Origin: Hyphomicrobium sp.
GTDB taxonomy: Bacteria; Pseudomonadota; Alphaproteobacteria; Rhizobiales; Hyphomicrobiaceae
NCBI GenBank assembly: GCA_025458125.1
Contig: JALOTA010000001.1
Location: forward strand, 1 to 64,000
DNA: 64,000 nucleotides
Direction of reading: 5' to 3'
In this document: in pieces, positions 49,084-60,471 of the stretch
How the letters are laid out: every line of letters starts with the position of its first letter
Numbering within the stretch: position 1 is the stretch's first letter
Translations under genes and position numbers: made by a program
The notes under the pieces: model-generated
What the model was told of the DNA's origin: nothing
The model's input: only the letters and a program-made list of their open reading frames with translations
The model's database searches: none

Positions 49084-50841
49084 GTGGACGAAGCTGGAGA
49101 TAAACTTCGGCAAGTCGGCGAGGATAAACACTCGCCTGGCGGCCCCTCGCAGCTCGCGAAGGTCGCTTCGTTTTTCACGGGCGTCGCCTCCCGTTTGAAG
49201 CCGCCGCAGCCGAACTCAGACAACGATACCGACAGCCGCTCGCCCGGTCTCGCAGAACCGGTGCCTGACAGCGCGCAACCTTATCGCGATCTGCTCGACG
49301 CGCAGGCCTGCCTCATCGTCCGCCGGGACGGGAAGGGGCGCATCATCTTCGCCAACCGTTCCTATCTCGCTGCGTTCGGCCTCAGTGAAGACGATCCCGC
49401 AGGCCGTTCTATTGCGCCGCGCGTACTGGCGCAGGAAATCCGCGGTCTCGGATTGCGCACCGTCGAGCTCGTCGAAACGGTCAAAGGGCCGCGCTGGATC
49501 GAATGGGAAGAGAACGAGCGGCTGGTTGCCGGCGGCGTTCTCGAAACGCAGCGTATCGGCCGCGACATCACGGAAGAGCGGCAGTCGGCAGATGAACTGC
49601 GGCAGGCGCGAGACGATGCCATTGCGGCCAACCAAGCGAAGTCGCGCTTCCTGGCGATCATGAGCCACGAAATTCGCACGCCCATGAACGGCATTCTTGG
49701 AATGACCGACCTGCTTCTCGAAGGGCCGCTGACGCCCGAGCAGGAAACCCACGCCCGCATCATCGCCCAATCGGCCCGGGCACTGATGAGCCTTATCGAC
49801 GAGATCCTCGATTTCTCTCGCATCGAAGCCGGAAAGCTGGAACTGACCGAAGCGCCCTTCTCGATCGAGGAGACGATCGAGGGCTGCATTGCGCTGATGG
49901 AGCCGAAGGCCGCCGACAAGAAAATCAGGCTCACATCGCACCTGGAAGGCGAGCCCCCGCCGCCGCTGTGCGGCGATGAATCGCGCGTGCGCCAGATCCT
50001 GCTCAACCTTCTTTCCAATGCCATCAAGTTCACCGACCAGGGCCGTGTCGCCGTTACCCTCAACACGACGCCCGCAGATGGGGACGAAGGGCCGGTTCGG
50101 GTTCGCCTTTCCGTCGCCGATACCGGCATCGGACTGACGGCCCAAGAATGCGATGCCGTGTTCGGCGAATTCGAACGCGCCGATTCCGCCGTGCGCCGCC
50201 ATGATGGCGGGACGGGCCTTGGACTTGCCATCGCTCGCCGGATCGCACGCGCCATGAAGGGCGATCTAACTGTCGTGTCGGAGCCGGGGCGCGGCTCGAC
50301 ATTCCATGCCGATCTCGTGCTCGACCGGGCCTGCCCGAATGCCGCGGCCTTGCGAGAAGCGCTCGAACTGTCATCGGCCGCCGAGAAGTCCATGGCCGGA
50401 TCGGCCGCAACCAAGCACGCGAGCCGCGTCCTTCTCGTCGAGGACAATGCCGTCAATGCCCTGCTGGCAACCCGATTGCTGGAGCGCGAGGGGTGTGTGG
50501 TCGTTCGGGCCCGAACGGGGGACGAAGCCGTATCCGCAGTGACCCGCAGTTTCGGCGGGCTGGATGCGCCTTTCGATCTCATCCTGATGGATATCTATAT
50601 GCCGTGCCTCGATGGCATAGACGCCACCCGCGCCATCAGGCGGGCTGCCGCCTCGACGAAGTCCGAACTCGTTCATCTGCCCCCGATCGTCGCGGTTACC
50701 GCGAATGCGTTCGAGGAAGACCGCCAGCGATATCTCGCCGCGGGCATGGACGACTATCTGGCCAAGCCATTCGATGCGCGGGCGCTGAGAGCGGTGCTCA
50801 AGCGTTGGATCAGCGCCAAAGAGCGGCTTCCCGCAGCCTGA
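49084..50841 (+). CDS. PAS-containing hybrid sensor histidine kinase/response regulator (no obvious TM)
   Basis: FLAIMSHEIRTPMNGILGMTDLLLEG (H box), GDESRVRQILLNLLSNAIKFT (N box), GTGLGLAIARRIARAM, receiver RVLLVEDNAVNALLATRLLEREGC...DLILMDIYMPCLDGI. Confidence 0.94.
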   Translation: MDEAGDKLRQVGEDKHSPGGPSQLAKVASFFTGVASRLKPPQPNSDNDTDSRSPGLAEPVPDSAQPYRDLLDAQACLIVRRDGKGRIIFANRSYLAAFGLSEDDPAGRSIAPRVLAQEIRGLGLRTVELVETVKGPRWIEWEENERLVAGGVLETQRIGRDITEERQSADELRQARDDAIAANQAKSRFLAIMSHEIRTPMNGILGMTDLLLEGPLTPEQETHARIIAQSARALMSLIDEILDFSRIEAGKLELTEAPFSIEETIEGCIALMEPKAADKKIRLTSHLEGEPPPPLCGDESRVRQILLNLLSNAIKFTDQGRVAVTLNTTPADGDEGPVRVRLSVADTGIGLTAQECDAVFGEFERADSAVRRHDGGTGLGLAIARRIARAMKGDLTVVSEPGRGSTFHADLVLDRACPNAAALREALELSSAAEKSMAGSAATKHASRVLLVEDNAVNALLATRLLEREGCVVVRARTGDEAVSAVTRSFGGLDAPFDLILMDIYMPCLDGIDATRAIRRAAASTKSELVHLPPIVAVTANAFEEDRQRYLAAGMDDYLAKPFDARALRAVLKRWISAKERLPAA

Positions 50842-50963
50842 TCACGGCGGCTGATGGCCCCGAAATATGTCGCAAAATCGTCTCGGAATCGTGTCACACG
50901 CTGGGTTAGCGGCCCACGTGCCGCATGAGATCTGCCCGCCGCCCGAGGCGCTGGAGAAGGCAT

Positions 50964-51959
50964 ATGACTGAGGGCCAGAGCCCGACCGGCCGAAGAACGC
51001 GAATTTCGAAGCTGACGGCCCTTCCGCCGGGTCTCCTGGCCAGACGTATGCTGAACGTGAAGGGGCTCAAAAACGCCGCCCAGGCCAAGGCGCTGTCGTT
51101 CGTCCGGACGCCTCAGCCCAAGGTCTATGGCCGCCTGGGAGACCTCGAAGTGCGGCTGGCTGCCGGCCGGCCGGACATTCTTCAGGCGCAGAGGCTGCGT
51201 TACGAAGTATTCTACGAAGAAATGTCGGCCCGTCCGAATCCGGTCGCGGCCATGCGGCGCCTCGACCAGGACGCCTACGATGCCATCTGCGACCACCTTC
51301 TGGTGGTCGATACGTCTGCGGGCCCGCACGGGCGGGAACGCTGGGCACACCGGCGGCGCCCGCGAGTCGTCGGGACCTACCGGCTCTTGCGGCAGGACAT
51401 CGCCGCCCGGTCGCTCGGTTTCTACACACAAAGCGAATACGACATCGCACCGCTGGTGCGCGCGAAGTCACCCGATTGCCGCTTCCTCGAACTGGGACGG
51501 TCGTGTGTCCTCAAGCCGTACCGGTCCAAGCGATCCGTCGAGCTCCTTTGGCACGGCTTGTGGACCTACGTGCGGGAACATCGCGTCGACGTCATGATCG
51601 GTTGCGCGAGTTTCGAGGGCACCGATCCCAAGGCGCATGCCATGGCGCTTTCGTATCTGCATCACTTCGCCCGGGCGCCGGACGACTGGCTCTGCCCGGC
51701 TCATCCCCACCTTCATCAGCGCATGGATCTTCTTCTCCGCGAGCAGGTCGATCTCAAACAGGCGCTGAAGGCGATGCCGCCGCTCATCAAGGGCTACCTG
51801 CGGCTCGGCGCATTCGTCGGTGACGGCGCAGTCATCGACCGGCAGTTCGGGACGACGGACGTGCTGATCATCCTGCCGGTCGCCAAGATCGATCCGCGCT
51901 ACTTCGAGCATTTCGGAGCTCCCGACGAGTTGAAGAGCCGTCTTTCCCCTGCCGACTGA
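50964..51959 (+). CDS. olsB: L-ornithine N(alpha)-acyltransferase OlsB-like
   Basis: LEVRLAAGRPDILQAQRLRYEVFYEEMSA...VVGTYRLLRQDIA...GFYTQSEYDI...FLELGRSCVLKPYRSKRSVELLWHGL; RBS ggagaagg before ATG at 50964. Confidence 0.88.
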   Translation: MTEGQSPTGRRTRISKLTALPPGLLARRMLNVKGLKNAAQAKALSFVRTPQPKVYGRLGDLEVRLAAGRPDILQAQRLRYEVFYEEMSARPNPVAAMRRLDQDAYDAICDHLLVVDTSAGPHGRERWAHRRRPRVVGTYRLLRQDIAARSLGFYTQSEYDIAPLVRAKSPDCRFLELGRSCVLKPYRSKRSVELLWHGLWTYVREHRVDVMIGCASFEGTDPKAHAMALSYLHHFARAPDDWLCPAHPHLHQRMDLLLREQVDLKQALKAMPPLIKGYLRLGAFVGDGAVIDRQFGTTDVLIILPVAKIDPRYFEHFGAPDELKSRLSPAD

Positions 51960-52046
51960 ATTCCGCCATCCCCGGTGCCCCGGTGGTTGCTGCACCGGCC
52001 GCGCCCGACTATGGTCTCGCGATCATCCTCAATATTCGCGTGACGC

Positions 52047-52418
52047 ATGACCGAAGTCAGCACGACGACACTTCCGCGGCTCGTTTCGTTCAAGGAGCCA
52101 CTCCCGGAAGGCGAGACCTACCGGCCCCCGGCAGACCGTATTCTGTCCGGCGATCCCGAGCAGACGGCCTGGGAACTCTTCACCAGCGCCGACGGCCGGT
52201 TCCACTCGGGAATATGGGAGTCGAAGCCCGGCAAATGGCGCTGCGTCTTCACGGAAAGCGAGTTCTGCCACATCCTGTCGGGGGTCCTCGTCGTCACAGG
52301 TGACGATGGGCAGACGGCGACATACCGCGCCGGTGACGCGTTCCTTTCGCCGGCCGGATTCACAGGGACCTGGGACGTCGTCGAGACGGTCCGCAAACAG
52401 TTCGCATTCTACGAGTAA
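52047..52418 (+). CDS. Cupin-domain protein
   Basis: FHSGIWESKPGKWRCVFTESEFCHILSGVLVVTGDDGQTATYRAGDAFLSPAGFTGTWDVVETVRKQF. Confidence 0.88.
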   Translation: MTEVSTTTLPRLVSFKEPLPEGETYRPPADRILSGDPEQTAWELFTSADGRFHSGIWESKPGKWRCVFTESEFCHILSGVLVVTGDDGQTATYRAGDAFLSPAGFTGTWDVVETVRKQFAFYE

Positions 52419-52433
52419 GGGACAGATCATCTC

Positions 52434-53444
52434 ATGAAGGCCGTCGTCGCCCGCAAGCCGTCGAAGCTCGATACGCTGGAAGTGGTAGAGCTGGCCGATC
52501 CCGGAGCGCCAGGACCCGGCGAAATCCGCGTGAGGTTGCACGCTAATTCGCTCAACTATCACGACTACGCGGTCGCGAATGGAGCCATTCCCGCCGACGA
52601 CAGTCGGATATTGATGTCCGATGGCGCGGGAGTGGTGGAAGCGGTTGGCGCAGGCGTCAGCGGATATGCCGCCGGCGATCATGTCGTGTCGCTCTTCTTT
52701 CCCTACTGGCAGGACGGAATACCGCCTCACGGTAACTTCAGCCACGTTCCCGGCGACGGAATCGACGGCTACGCACGCGAAATCGTCGTGACACCGGCGC
52801 ACTGGTTCACCCACGCACCCAAGGGCTGGTCGCACGGCGATGCGGCGACGCTTCCGTGCGCGGCTCTGACGGCGTGGCGGGCTCTCGTCGTCGACGGTCA
52901 ACTCAAGGCCGGCGATAGCGTGCTGATCCTGGGCACCGGCGGCGTCGCCGTCTTCGCCTTGCAGTTCGCAAAGATGTTCGGTGCGACGGCGATCATCACA
53001 TCGTCTTCCGACGCCAAGCTCGCGAAGGCGAAGTCGCTCGGCGCCGACCATACGATCAATTACAAGTTGGAGCCCCGGTGGGGCGAAGCCGTCCGGGAAA
53101 TCACCGGCGGGCGCGGCGTCGACCATGTCCTTGAGATCGGTGGGCCTGGAACACTGCCGCAGTCGATCGTCGCGGCCCGGGTGGGCGGCCACGTCTCACT
53201 GATCGGAATCCTGACGGGCGTGGCCGGGAACGTGCCCACACTCCTGATGATGGCCAAGCAGATCAAGCTCCAGGGCATCATCGTGGGCAGCCGCAGACAT
53301 CAGCTCGAAATGATTCGCGCGTTCGACGCCAATCCGTCCGTGCGACCCGTCATCGACCGGACGTTCCCGCTCGCAGATCTCGCCGACGCATTCCGATACG
53401 AGGAAGGCGCGACGCACTTCGGCAAGATCTGCACCGAGATGTAA
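52434..53444 (+). CDS. Zinc-type alcohol dehydrogenase/quinone oxidoreductase-like (MDR) protein
   Basis: GDSVLILGTGGVAVFALQFAKMFGATAIITSSSDAKLAKAKSLGADHTINY. Confidence 0.92.
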   Translation: MKAVVARKPSKLDTLEVVELADPGAPGPGEIRVRLHANSLNYHDYAVANGAIPADDSRILMSDGAGVVEAVGAGVSGYAAGDHVVSLFFPYWQDGIPPHGNFSHVPGDGIDGYAREIVVTPAHWFTHAPKGWSHGDAATLPCAALTAWRALVVDGQLKAGDSVLILGTGGVAVFALQFAKMFGATAIITSSSDAKLAKAKSLGADHTINYKLEPRWGEAVREITGGRGVDHVLEIGGPGTLPQSIVAARVGGHVSLIGILTGVAGNVPTLLMMAKQIKLQGIIVGSRRHQLEMIRAFDANPSVRPVIDRTFPLADLADAFRYEEGATHFGKICTEM

Positions 53445-53448
53445 CGGC

Positions 53449-55719
53449 TCAGGAGCTGAGGTCGTAGGCCGCGAGAGCCGCCATATTGACGATGTCGGAA
53501 TCCTTGGCGCCGAGCGTGCAGATCTGGACGGAATGCTCAAGACCGACGAGCAGCGGGCCGATGACCGTTGCGCCGCCAAGCTCCTTCAGCAGCTTCGTCG
53601 ATATCGACGCGGCATGGAATGCCGGCATGATGAGGATGTTTGCCGTGTCGGTGAGCCGGCAGAAGGGATACAGCTTCATGAGGTCGACATTCAGCGCCAC
53701 GTCGGCCGCCATGTCGCCGTCATACTCGAAATCGACCTGACGTTCGTCGAGTATCCGGACGGCTTCCCGCACCACGTCCGAGCGCTCGCCGCGCGGCTGT
53801 CCGAACGTAGAGTAGGCCAGCATGGCAACCCTCGGCTCGAGGCCGAAGTTGCGCGCCGCCTTCGCCGCTTCGACCGCGATATTGGCCAGCTGTTCCGGCG
53901 TCGGCATATCGTGAACGCTGGTGTCTGCGATGAGCACGGCGCGGCCTCTGCACAGCGCCAGCGAAACGCCGATGATGTTGCGCCCCGGCTCGGCATCCAT
54001 GACGCGGCGAACGTCCTGGAACACACTCGTCCAATTGCGCGTGACGCCTGAAATCATCGCATCGGCGTGGCCGTGGACGACCATCAGGGCCGCGAAAACG
54101 TTGCGCTCGTTGCGCACGAGCCGCTCGCAATCCCGCTTCAAGTATCCGCGCCGCTGAAGCCTCTGATACAGGAAATCGGCAAATTCTTCCGCGTGGATCG
54201 ACTGGGTTGTGTCGATGACCTCAAACTCGGCGCGCATAGGAATGCCGAGTTCCTGAAAGCGCCGTTTTACGAGGTCCCTTGGACCTACCAGAATGGGCGT
54301 GCCGAAGCCCTGCGCATAATAGGTGTTGGCGGCACGAACGACCGCGGGATCGTCGCCTTCGGCGAAGATCACCCGCCTGGGTTCCTGGCGCACGGTATCG
54401 AAGGTGGCCTGCAACCAACCGGTGACCGGATCGAGCCGGCCCTTCAGGCGCGCGACGTACGCCTCCATGTCGACGATCGGACGGCGCGCAACGCCGCTCT
54501 CCATCGCGGCCTGTGCGACGGCCGGCGGAACGTGGCTGATCAGCCGAGGATCGAACGGCGCCGGGATGATGTATTCGGGTCCAAACGTGGGACGGCGGCC
54601 GTGGAAGGCGGCGGCGACCTGATCCGGCACCTCCTGGCGCGCGAGTTCGGCCAGCGCCTTCGTCGCTGCGATCTTCATGGCCTCGTTGATGGTTCGGGCC
54701 TGGACGTCGAGAGCGCCGCGAAAAATGAATGGGAAGCCGAGGACGTTGTTGACCTGATTGGGGTAGTCGGACCGGCCCGTCGCCATGATCGCATCCGAAC
54801 GCACGGCCGCGACTTCTTCCGGCGTGATCTCGGGATCAGGATTGGCCATGGCGAAAATGATGGGCTTTTCGGCCATCGAGCGGACCATGTCCTGCGTGAC
54901 GGCACCCTTGGCCGACAGCCCGAAGAACGCATCGGCGCCTTCGAGCGCTTCAGCCAGCGTCCTGGCCTTGGTTTTGGCGGCGTACGCCGATTTCCACTGA
55001 TTCATACCCTCCTTGCGGCCCTGGTATATGACGCCCTTGGTATCGCAGAAGATGACATTCTTCTTCGGCATCCCGAGTGCCGCGAGCAGCTCGAGGCAGG
55101 CGATGCCAGCCGCTCCCGCGCCATTGACCACGAGCTTGAAATCGTCGATCGAGCGGCCGGTCAATTCGAGTGCATTCAGGAGACCAGCGGCGGCGATGAT
55201 CGCGGTTCCGTGCTGGTCATCATGAAACACCGGGATGTCGAGCAGTTCCTTCAGCCGCTCTTCGATGATGAAGCAGTCCGGAGCCTTGATGTCTTCCAGG
55301 TTGATGCCGCCGAAAGTCGGGCCGAGATAGCGCACGCAGTTGATGAAGGCGTCGACATCGGCGGTGTCGACGAGCAGGTCGGTGGCATCGATATCGGCAA
55401 AGCGCTTGAACAACGCGCCCTTGCCTTCCATGACCGGCTTGGAGGCTAGAGCACCGAGATTGCCAAGTCCCAGGATCGCCGTGCCGTTCGAGACGACCGC
55501 AACGAGGTTGCCCTTGTTGGTGTAGTCGTAGGCCAGAGATGGGTTTTCGGCGATGGCTTCCACCGGAACCGCGACACCGGGAGAATAGGCCAGCGACAGG
55601 TCGCGCTGCGTGGCAAGAGGCTTCGTCGGGGTGATTTCGAGTTTGCCCGGCTTACCTTGCGCGTGAAATTGCAGTGCCTCCTGAGAGGTGATGCGAGCAG
55701 GCGCGTTTTTGTGAGCCAT
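53449..55719 (-). CDS. maeB: NADP-dependent malic enzyme (malic + phosphotransacetylase-like domains)
   Basis: 756 aa; LAYSPGVAVP, KNVIFCDTKGVIYQGR, PTA-like C-terminal domain ending MPAFHAASISTKLLKELGGATVIGPLLVGLEHSVQI. Confidence 0.95.
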   Translation of the reverse strand: MAHKNAPARITSQEALQFHAQGKPGKLEITPTKPLATQRDLSLAYSPGVAVPVEAIAENPSLAYDYTNKGNLVAVVSNGTAILGLGNLGALASKPVMEGKGALFKRFADIDATDLLVDTADVDAFINCVRYLGPTFGGINLEDIKAPDCFIIEERLKELLDIPVFHDDQHGTAIIAAAGLLNALELTGRSIDDFKLVVNGAGAAGIACLELLAALGMPKKNVIFCDTKGVIYQGRKEGMNQWKSAYAAKTKARTLAEALEGADAFFGLSAKGAVTQDMVRSMAEKPIIFAMANPDPEITPEEVAAVRSDAIMATGRSDYPNQVNNVLGFPFIFRGALDVQARTINEAMKIAATKALAELARQEVPDQVAAAFHGRRPTFGPEYIIPAPFDPRLISHVPPAVAQAAMESGVARRPIVDMEAYVARLKGRLDPVTGWLQATFDTVRQEPRRVIFAEGDDPAVVRAANTYYAQGFGTPILVGPRDLVKRRFQELGIPMRAEFEVIDTTQSIHAEEFADFLYQRLQRRGYLKRDCERLVRNERNVFAALMVVHGHADAMISGVTRNWTSVFQDVRRVMDAEPGRNIIGVSLALCRGRAVLIADTSVHDMPTPEQLANIAVEAAKAARNFGLEPRVAMLAYSTFGQPRGERSDVVREAVRILDERQVDFEYDGDMAADVALNVDLMKLYPFCRLTDTANILIMPAFHAASISTKLLKELGGATVIGPLLVGLEHSVQICTLGAKDSDIVNMAALAAYDLSS

Positions 55720-55949
55720 CCGAGTGCTTCTTTCTTGCGCTGCCGGCCGCCGAAAGGTGGGCCGGGCAAAGCTTCCGTGGGGTCCGGACCGCCCGCCGGG
55801 CGGGGGCGCACCGTAGGCTCTCGCGGCAAAATTCTCAACGCGGCCCGTCTGCTACTTTCGGTTTATGATCCTGGGCGGCGGCCCTGCCCGCCCTAGCCCC
55901 TGATCCTGCAAGCCGCTATGTCTCTTCCTGAAAAGTTGCAGGGGTGGGC

Positions 55950-58775
55950 ATGGCCGCACGGCGCAAGAGCGGGCAGACGGACGAGGGAACGGCGGGTGAC
56001 GGTGCGGAGGCGGCGCCGGCGGAGGCAATCGTGACCGGCCCGACGCCGGCGACAGCGGACGCGACGCCGTCGATGGCCCAGTTCCTCGAGATCAAAACAG
56101 CCAATCCGGACAGTCTGCTGTGGTACCGGATGGGCGACTTCTACGAACTCTTCTTCGAAGACGCCGTGGTCGCTTCCGCCGCACTCGGGATCGTACTGAC
56201 GAAGCGTGGCCGGCATCAGGGCGTCGATATTCCCATGTGCGGCGTACCGGTTCATCGTGCCGACGAATATCTGCAGCGGCTCATCAGGCAGGGCTACCGG
56301 GTTGCCGTCTGCGAACAGCTCGAAGATCCGGCCGAGGCGCGCAAGCGGGGATCGAAGGCGGTTGTCCGGCGCGATGTCGTTCGTCTCGTGACGCCGGGAA
56401 CGTTGACGGAGGATACGCTCCTCGACGCGAAGGCGCGCAACTACCTGACGGCCCTCGCCCGGGTGCCCGGAGGCGGCGAGACCAACCCGCTCGACCGTCC
56501 GGTCCGGTATGCGCTGGCTTCACTCGATATCTCGACCGGGGAGCTGGAAATCGGAGAAGCCTCCGGACCGGACCTGCCCGGCGAACTGGTCAGGCTCTCA
56601 CCCGGCGAGATCATTGCGACCGATGCGCTGGCGGCCGAGGACGATCTGAAGCGCTGGTTTGGTGTGGCCGGCTCGGCCGTCACCCCCGTCCCTCCCGCCT
56701 CCTTCGACAGCATTTCAGGCGAACGTGCGCTGAAAGCGCAGCTGGGGGTCGCCGACCTCGGCGCATTCGGTTCTTTTTCGCGGACGGAATTGGCGGCCGT
56801 AGGCGCGCTCCTGCGCTATGTCGATCTTACTCAGATCGGCAAACGCCCCGTGATCCGGCCGCCCAAGCGGACAGGCGATGCGGGCGTGCTCCTGATCGAT
56901 GCCGCCAGCCGGAGCAGCCTGGAACTCACGCGTTCATCGTCCGGAGACAAGAGCGGCAGCCTGCTCGCCGCGATCGATCGCACGGTGACCGCGGCTGGAG
57001 CGCGCGAACTGGCCAACCGTCTCGCCAGCCCGCTACGGGACGTTGCGATCATCGACCGGCGCCTTGATGCCGTGTCGTTCCTGGTGGCGGATGCGCAACT
57101 ACGTGACAACCTGCGCGAGCGCCTGCGCGGCGCGCCCGACATCGCACGGGCGGTATCGCGTCTGGCTTTCGGACGTGGCGGGCCAAGAGACCTCGGAGCC
57201 TTGCGGGATGGGCTGGCCGCAGCATCGGCGTGCGCTCGCCTGTTGAGACAGGCCGGCGCTGCACTCGGCCTGCCGCCCGAACTCGAGCGCGTGACTCAAG
57301 AGCTCGGCGGCGCCAATCCGAAACTTTTCGATGCTCTCCGTTCGGCGCTCGCCGAAGAACTGCCACATCTGAAACGCGAGGGCGGCTTCGTCCGTGCAGG
57401 ATATTCAGAAGCACTCGATGCGGCGCGGCAGATGCGCGACGACAGCCGGCAGGTGATCGCCGGCCTGGAGGGGACCTATATCGAACTGACCGGCATCAAG
57501 ACGCTCAAAGTCCGGCACAACAACATTCTCGGCTACTTCATAGAAGTCACCGCATTGAACGCGAAGGCTTTGACTGTCCCGCCGCTTAGCGACGTTTTCC
57601 GGCATCGGCAAAGCATGGCGAATGCGATGCGGTTTACGACGCTGGAACTGGCCGAGATCGAGGGGCGGATCGCTTCGGCAGGAGAACGCGCCCTTGCATT
57701 GGAGGAGGAAATTTTCCAGGCGCTTGCGGCGGCCGTTTCCGCCGACGAGCGCGCATTGACCAGTGTTGCCGGAGCTCTGGCGGAGATCGATCATCTTGCT
57801 GCACTCGCGGAGCTTGCCGTCTCGGAGAACTATTCACGGCCGGAGATCAGCGACAGCCGGAACTTCGAAATCCTTGGTGGGCGGCATCCCGTTGTCGAAC
57901 TGGCGTTGAAGCAGTCGAAGTCCGGCGCTTTCATTGAAAACGACTGCATCCTAGGGGAGATCGCGGAACGCCCGTCTGGTTTCGACGAAAAGACAAACGC
58001 CCGGATCTGGCTGGTGACGGGGCCGAACATGGCCGGAAAGTCGACCTTCCTGCGTCAGAACGCGTTGTTTGCCGTTCTGGCCCAGATGGGTTCGTTCGTT
58101 CCGGCCCGCTCGGCGCGCATTGGCGTCTTGGACCGGCTTTTTTCACGGGTCGGTGCTTCGGATGATCTCGCGCGCGGCCGCTCGACCTTCATGGTGGAGA
58201 TGGTGGAGACTGCCGGCATTCTCAATCAGGCAACGGATCGCTCTCTCGTCATTCTCGACGAGATCGGACGTGGAACCGCAACCTTCGATGGACTGTCCAT
58301 CGCTTGGGCAACCGTGGAATTTCTGCACGAGGTTTCCAAGTGCCGCGCGTTGTTTGCGACGCACTACCATGAATTGACCGCCCTGGCCGGCCGCATGGCC
58401 GATGTCGGGAACGTCACCATGGAGGTCAAGGAATGGCATGACGAGATCGTGTTCCTGCACAAGGTCCGGCCCGGCGCGGCCGATCGCTCCTATGGCATTC
58501 AAGTGGCCAAGCTCGCCGGCTTGCCTCCAACGGTCGTCGAGCGCGCCCGGGAAGTTCTCGATCTTCTTGAAAAGAACGACCGTCGCGAGACGGGATCGGG
58601 GAAAGCCCTGGACGAGCTGCCGTTGTTCGCAGCCGCGCGTCCGAAAAGCATTTCGCCGAAGTCCGGCCCGTCGCCCGTCGAAGATGCATTGGCGAAAATC
58701 AATCCCGATGAACTGACGCCCAAGGCGGCACTGGAAGCCCTTTACGCGCTGAAGAAGCTCACGACGCCTCTGTAG
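55950..58775 (+). CDS. mutS: DNA mismatch repair protein MutS
   Basis: [81 protein letters not shown]. Confidence 0.98.
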   Translation: MAARRKSGQTDEGTAGDGAEAAPAEAIVTGPTPATADATPSMAQFLEIKTANPDSLLWYRMGDFYELFFEDAVVASAALGIVLTKRGRHQGVDIPMCGVPVHRADEYLQRLIRQGYRVAVCEQLEDPAEARKRGSKAVVRRDVVRLVTPGTLTEDTLLDAKARNYLTALARVPGGGETNPLDRPVRYALASLDISTGELEIGEASGPDLPGELVRLSPGEIIATDALAAEDDLKRWFGVAGSAVTPVPPASFDSISGERALKAQLGVADLGAFGSFSRTELAAVGALLRYVDLTQIGKRPVIRPPKRTGDAGVLLIDAASRSSLELTRSSSGDKSGSLLAAIDRTVTAAGARELANRLASPLRDVAIIDRRLDAVSFLVADAQLRDNLRERLRGAPDIARAVSRLAFGRGGPRDLGALRDGLAAASACARLLRQAGAALGLPPELERVTQELGGANPKLFDALRSALAEELPHLKREGGFVRAGYSEALDAARQMRDDSRQVIAGLEGTYIELTGIKTLKVRHNNILGYFIEVTALNAKALTVPPLSDVFRHRQSMANAMRFTTLELAEIEGRIASAGERALALEEEIFQALAAAVSADERALTSVAGALAEIDHLAALAELAVSENYSRPEISDSRNFEILGGRHPVVELALKQSKSGAFIENDCILGEIAERPSGFDEKTNARIWLVTGPNMAGKSTFLRQNALFAVLAQMGSFVPARSARIGVLDRLFSRVGASDDLARGRSTFMVEMVETAGILNQATDRSLVILDEIGRGTATFDGLSIAWATVEFLHEVSKCRALFATHYHELTALAGRMADVGNVTMEVKEWHDEIVFLHKVRPGAADRSYGIQVAKLAGLPPTVVERAREVLDLLEKNDRRETGSGKALDELPLFAAARPKSISPKSGPSPVEDALAKINPDELTPKAALEALYALKKLTTPL

Positions 58776-58778
58776 CTG

Positions 58779-60368
58779 TCAATGCCGGAAATGGCGCATT
58801 CCCGTGAACACCATTGCAAGATTGCGCTCGTCGGCCGCCTTGATGACTTCTTCGTCGCGCATCGAGCCGCCGGGTTGAATGAAGGCTGTTGCTCCGGCCT
58901 CGGCAGCAGTGATCAATCCGTCGGCGAAGGGAAAGAAAGCGTCAGAAGCCACGACCGAACCTGAAAGTTCCAAGCCCGCCTGCTTTGCCTTCTCCACCGC
59001 GATGCGGGTCGAATTTACGCGGCTCATCTGACCGGCGCCAATCCCGATGGTGGCCAGACCGCGCACGTAGACTACGGCGTTCGACTTGACGAACTTCGCC
59101 ACTTTCATCGCGAACACCATATCCGCCATCTCTGAAGCGGACGGCGCGCGCCGGGTCACGACGGCAAGTTTTTGCGTCAGGCCTTGATCGGCCTCCTGCA
59201 CCAGAAGTCCGCCGTTCACCTTCTTGAATTCGCGGCGGGGTCCGTGGGCAGCGGACCAGGGTCCCGTGACGAGCAGGCGCACATTCTTTTTGCGGGCCAC
59301 GGCTTCGACGGCGTCGGGTGCGGCATCCGGGGCCACGATCACTTCGACGAACTGCCGCGATACGATCAACTCGGCCGTCTCCGCGTCGAGACTGCGATTG
59401 AAGGCGATGATCCCGCCGAAGGCCGATTCGGTGTCGGTGAGATAAGCGAGTTCGTAAGCGTCTTTCAGCGTAGCGGCGACCGCGACCCCGCATGGGTTGG
59501 CGTGCTTGACGATAACGCAGGCAGGCTCGGCGGGATCGAATTCTTTCACGCATTCCAGCGCAGCGTCCGTGTCGGCGATGTTGTTGTAGGACAGCTCCTT
59601 GCCGCCAAGCTGGCGGGCGGAAGACACGGTTCCTCCGGGTCCGCCGATCTCACGGTAGAACGCGGCCGACTGGTGAGGGTTTTCGCCGTAGCGAAGATCG
59701 AGCGCCTTGGTGAGCTGCATCGTGTAGGTGCTCGGGAACGCGCTTGCCGGACGGCCTGCCGGGTCCGGATCGGCCGTGAGCCAGTTTGAAATGGCGCCAT
59801 CGTAGGCCGCCGTTCGTGCCAAGGCCCGGGCCGCCATGCCTCTGCGGAACAGCAGCGTCGTGCCGCCGGCATTGGCCGCGAGTTCCCGGCGCAGCGCGTC
59901 GTAGTCTTCCGGCTCGACGACCACCGCAACGCCCGCATGGTTCTTAGCCGCCGCGCGGATCATCGCCGGCCCGCCGATGTCGATATTCTCGACACACTCG
60001 TCGTAGGTGCCGCCTTTGGAAAGCGTCGCTTCGAACGGGTAGAGATTGACCACCAGAAGATCGATCGGCGCGATGCCGTGCGTCCTTGCAGACTGCTCGT
60101 GTTCCTCATTGCCGCGGATCGAAAGCAAGCCGCCATGAACTTTCGGATGCAAGGTCTTGAGCCGGCCATCCATCATTTCCGGGAATCCGGTATGATCCGC
60201 CACGTCGATGACCGTCAGGCCCGCCGCCTTCAACGCCGCCGCCGTCCCGCCGGTGGACAGGATTTCGACGCCTCTTTCAGACAGATCCCGCGCGAGATCG
60301 ATGAGGCCCGTCTTGTCTGACACGGAGATGAGAGCCCGGCGGATTGCAATGATGGGTTCGATCGTCAA
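58779..60368 (-). CDS. purH: Bifunctional AICAR formyltransferase/IMP cyclohydrolase
   Basis: [35 protein letters not shown]...; C-terminal [35 protein letters not shown]. Confidence 0.97.
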   Translation of the reverse strand: MTIEPIIAIRRALISVSDKTGLIDLARDLSERGVEILSTGGTAAALKAAGLTVIDVADHTGFPEMMDGRLKTLHPKVHGGLLSIRGNEEHEQSARTHGIAPIDLLVVNLYPFEATLSKGGTYDECVENIDIGGPAMIRAAAKNHAGVAVVVEPEDYDALRRELAANAGGTTLLFRRGMAARALARTAAYDGAISNWLTADPDPAGRPASAFPSTYTMQLTKALDLRYGENPHQSAAFYREIGGPGGTVSSARQLGGKELSYNNIADTDAALECVKEFDPAEPACVIVKHANPCGVAVAATLKDAYELAYLTDTESAFGGIIAFNRSLDAETAELIVSRQFVEVIVAPDAAPDAVEAVARKKNVRLLVTGPWSAAHGPRREFKKVNGGLLVQEADQGLTQKLAVVTRRAPSASEMADMVFAMKVAKFVKSNAVVYVRGLATIGIGAGQMSRVNSTRIAVEKAKQAGLELSGSVVASDAFFPFADGLITAAEAGATAFIQPGGSMRDEEVIKAADERNLAMVFTGMRHFRH

Positions 60369-60471
60369 GGTCAGCGTCCTTTCGCCTATTCCGGCAGCGC
60401 CTTAGCACGGTCCGCGGCCGGCCGGTACCCGTGATCATGGGCTATAAAGTGGGGCATCCGCCAGGTTCGGC

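Noticed and set aside
54067-55449. 460-aa plus-strand ORF opposite maeB
   Set aside because: Shadow ORF of the malic enzyme gene.
55770-55810. GC-rich dyad CCGCCCGCCGGGCGG upstream of maeB/mutS
   Set aside because: Arms nearly contiguous (no loop) and composition-driven; not convincing as a terminator or operator.
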